This document shows, piece by piece, positions 62,459 through 64,000 of a DNA stretch of 64,000 bases. The notes beneath the pieces are model-generated. The model did no database searches. It worked only from the letters and a program-made list of their open reading frames with translations, and was not told the origin of the DNA. The translations under genes and the position numbers were made by a program. This stretch comes from Gari tellinella. Its lineage: Eukaryota; Mollusca; Bivalvia; Cardiida; Psammobiidae. The stretch covers positions 86,633,038 to 86,697,037 of the forward strand of contig OV277856.1 of assembly GCA_922989275.2 (NCBI GenBank). Direction: 5' to 3'. The stretch's first letter is position 1; every line of letters starts with the position of its first letter.

Positions 62459-62898
62459 TTAAATGAAGAAATTGTCATAAAAATATAGACCCAGTATAAA
62501 GAAATTCAATGTGTACACAGTGTTTGTAACAATGTCAGTTTATGCTGTACATGTAGATCAATAATTAAAGTTTCTTATCCAACAGCTGATCTGGATCTAC
62601 ACTTAAATTGGATTGCTTTCTAAGAATTTATAACTGTCTTTCATCATTGCATTTAGCTGTATCACATAAGAAAATGCCAATTTTTCAGATAGAATGATGT
62701 CTTGCCTGAGTTTGGCTGCTTTTTGTGATGACTGGGAAATAATAAGATTCAGTAGTTTTGGGGCTTGTGTTTAAAGATAAGGTTGTGCTGTCAAGATTTC
62801 CATTATCATGGAAATGAGGGAAGTTCCCAACCTTTAGCAGGTCGATCTAAGCTCTGCTATGGTCAATTTTCAATAGACTCTTCCATTTTCACATAATA
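62459..62898. other. No recognised gene
   Basis: Single-copy AT-rich sequence, nothing identifiable. Confidence 0.4.
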
Positions 62899-63262
62899 TT
62901 AACCCATTACTCCATAAATACTCCTTGTTAAGCCTTTAATTTATTCCTTAGCTCAAGATAATACAGTCGAACCTAGATATCTCGAACTTGGTTAGATCGA
63001 ACATTCCCGTATTTCAAAGTTAATTGTGGCTAAGCCACGCTTTAACTTTGAAATACAAGAATGTTTGACTTAACCAAACATGAAATAATGCAATTTATGT
63101 GTCAACAAATCGATTAGTTCAAATTTAGAGAGTTCGAGATATCAAAGTTCGACTGTAGTTCAAATAAATACAGCCATGAATATGTGTCATGAGAAATATT
63201 ATCTATATTGTAGCAGATGAAAGCTTAAAGCCGGCTGAAAGTAAAGCAGAATGTGCCGCAGG
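62899..63262. mobile_element. Family A MITE with a nested P1 element, right arm lost
   Basis: TTAA 62899-62902, CCCATTACTCCATAAATAC, CTCAAGATAA, P1 element, then TAGTTCAAATAAATACAGCC, GAAAGCTTAAAGCCGGCTG, GCAGAATGTGCCGCAGGCA. The second arm is replaced by the C-element fragment. Confidence 0.75.
62964..63155. mobile_element. P1 pogo-like element with demonstrable TA duplication
   Basis: TA 62962-62963 and 63156-63157; removing one TA plus the element restores the family A sequence AAGATAATAGTTC. Ends CAGTCGAACCTAGATATC and GATATCAAAGTTCGACTG; inner dyad GTGGCTAAGCCAC. Confidence 0.9.
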
Positions 63263-63387
63263 CAATATTGCAGGGTTGAAAGGATAAGGCATATTAATGT
63301 CTTGTTTGGGGAACAGCGGCAAGCATTGTTGTAAGGAGGGAAAACGCTGTTAGGAGGGCTGTTGTAGGGAGGGAGCACTGTACATAC
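63263..63387. mobile_element. C element, right-end fragment
   Basis: ATATTGCAGGGTTGAAAGG, GGGGAACAGCGGCAAGCATT, GTAAGGAGGGAAAACGCTG, GGGAGGGAGCACTG-TA. Colinear with the right third of 43318-43676 and 45776-46137. Confidence 0.7.
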
Positions 63388-63390
63388 TTG

Positions 63391-63408
63391 AAGAGAGAGA
63401 GAGAGTGA
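63391..63408. repeat. GA microsatellite
   Basis: Short uninterrupted GA run followed by a G-rich stretch (63420-63445). Confidence 0.8.
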
Positions 63409-63541
63409 GGTGGTTGCGTGTATTTGTGGTGGGGTGAGGGGGAGCTATGTGGAAAAGGTAAAAACTTAAAAATTCTGGATGATATTCATATAGCTTGAAA
63501 ATTGTTATTTGAGGAATTATGTGAGGAACATTGTATCTTTA

Positions 63542-63735
63542 CAGTTGAAACTCGATACTTTGAACTCGCGTTAGTTCGAACATACCCATATATCCAAGTT
63601 AAACCATGGCTTGCCATGTTTTAACGTTGAAATACAAGTGTGTTCAACTTAAGAGAGATTGATTTAACTAAATTAAACTTATGAAATACTGGAACTATCA
63701 ATTTAAGGTAGTTCGAAGTATCGAGTTACGACTAC
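63542..63735. mobile_element. P2 pogo-like element
   Basis: CAGTTGAAACTCGATACTTT ... TTCGAAGTATCGAGTTACG; internal dyad AAACCATGGCTTGCCATG with flanking TTGAAATACAAGTG. A family A-type end GGGAGAAAGGG-TTAA follows at 63788-63802. Confidence 0.75.
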
Positions 63736-64000
63736 CATTGCATTTCACTGAGGGATTATAGGTAAATGTATCCAAATGCACTGCTGTGGGAGAAAGGGTT
63801 AAGAAGTCTCCAGTTTCTGAATCCAATTTTCTTTTCACTCGTTGTTTGGTCTTTGCATGAGAAATTACAAGAGATGTGATGTAATATTTGGTGTAGTTTA
63901 TTATACAACAGAAATTGAATTATGTATGCAGCAAATTATAACCTCCAATCTTGTATATATTTGGATGCAGCTAAGGAAAAGAATATGAGAAGTGACAGAC

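Overview
This window reads as nuclear DNA of a lophotrochozoan, most likely a bivalve mollusc. It is AT-rich and has no operons or long reading frames. It is dense with short non-autonomous transposons and carries the interspersed elements typical of bivalves: a terminal hairpin such as AGCTCACCTGAGC, a GTCC-type microsatellite, tandem repeats of about 160-300 bp and a CTTGTT end. The species call is an inference from repeat style only. No complete protein-coding gene is visible. Gene-like sequence is limited to: a possible 5' coding exon with a mitochondrial-presequence look at 12124 (+); a two-exon 5' end of a minus-strand gene at 7823 to 7257; and several isolated coding-like fragments (4126-4344 -, 24527-24669 +, 38178-38369 +, 44040-44240 +). 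The rest looks like intron or intergenic DNA.

Repeat names used below. Family A: TTAA-flanked elements of about 250 bp with ends CCCWTTACCCCATAG and a 72-bp near-perfect hairpin core containing GCAGAATGTGCCTTAAGGCA; more than 25 copies. Family B: TTAA-flanked, core AGAGGGCTCC with its inverse. Family F: TTAA-flanked, core CAAACAGTTTGGATCC with its inverse. Hairpin D: a relative of the A core, with AATGCAGAAAGCTCC and its inverse. P1, P2 and P3: TA-flanked pogo/Tigger-like elements (ends CAGTCGAACTTCGATATC, CAGTYGAAACTCGATAC, CAGTAAAACCTCTCTATTA). C: ends CAGTGCTCCCTCTCTAC. E: hAT-like, ends CAGGGCTCCAGATAAG. HINE-like: Helentron/pearl-type elements.

Layout. 1-3.9 kb is a large inverted (foldback) element whose arms carry a 177-bp satellite. 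4-8 kb holds a compact promoter-like patch, exon candidates and hairpin elements. 9.5-10.8 kb is a 1.26-kb terminal-inverted-repeat element with arrays of CGCTACC motifs. 12-13.7 kb has the possible mitochondrial exon, then a TIR element carrying a tRNA-like gene, broken by a HINE-like insertion. 14-43 kb is a field of family A/B/D/E/F/P elements, with a 0.9-kb hAT relic at 33.4 kb. 44-55 kb is a nest of SINEs, HINE-like and hAT elements inserted into family A copies, up to three levels deep. 55-58 kb has a 1.5-kb hAT element inside a family B element. 60.5-61.4 kb is an inverted 35-bp minisatellite. 61.4-64 kb has more HINE-like and P elements.

The most interesting pattern is that the same hairpin cores sit inside several unrelated terminal-repeat chassis: TTAA/piggyBac-like, hAT-like, and at least three TA-flanked types. 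This suggests hairpin cassettes that move between transposon families. The exact nested junctions in this window (duplications of TTAA, of TA, of 8 bp, and of 13 bp for a SINE) allow element boundaries and relative ages to be read directly.
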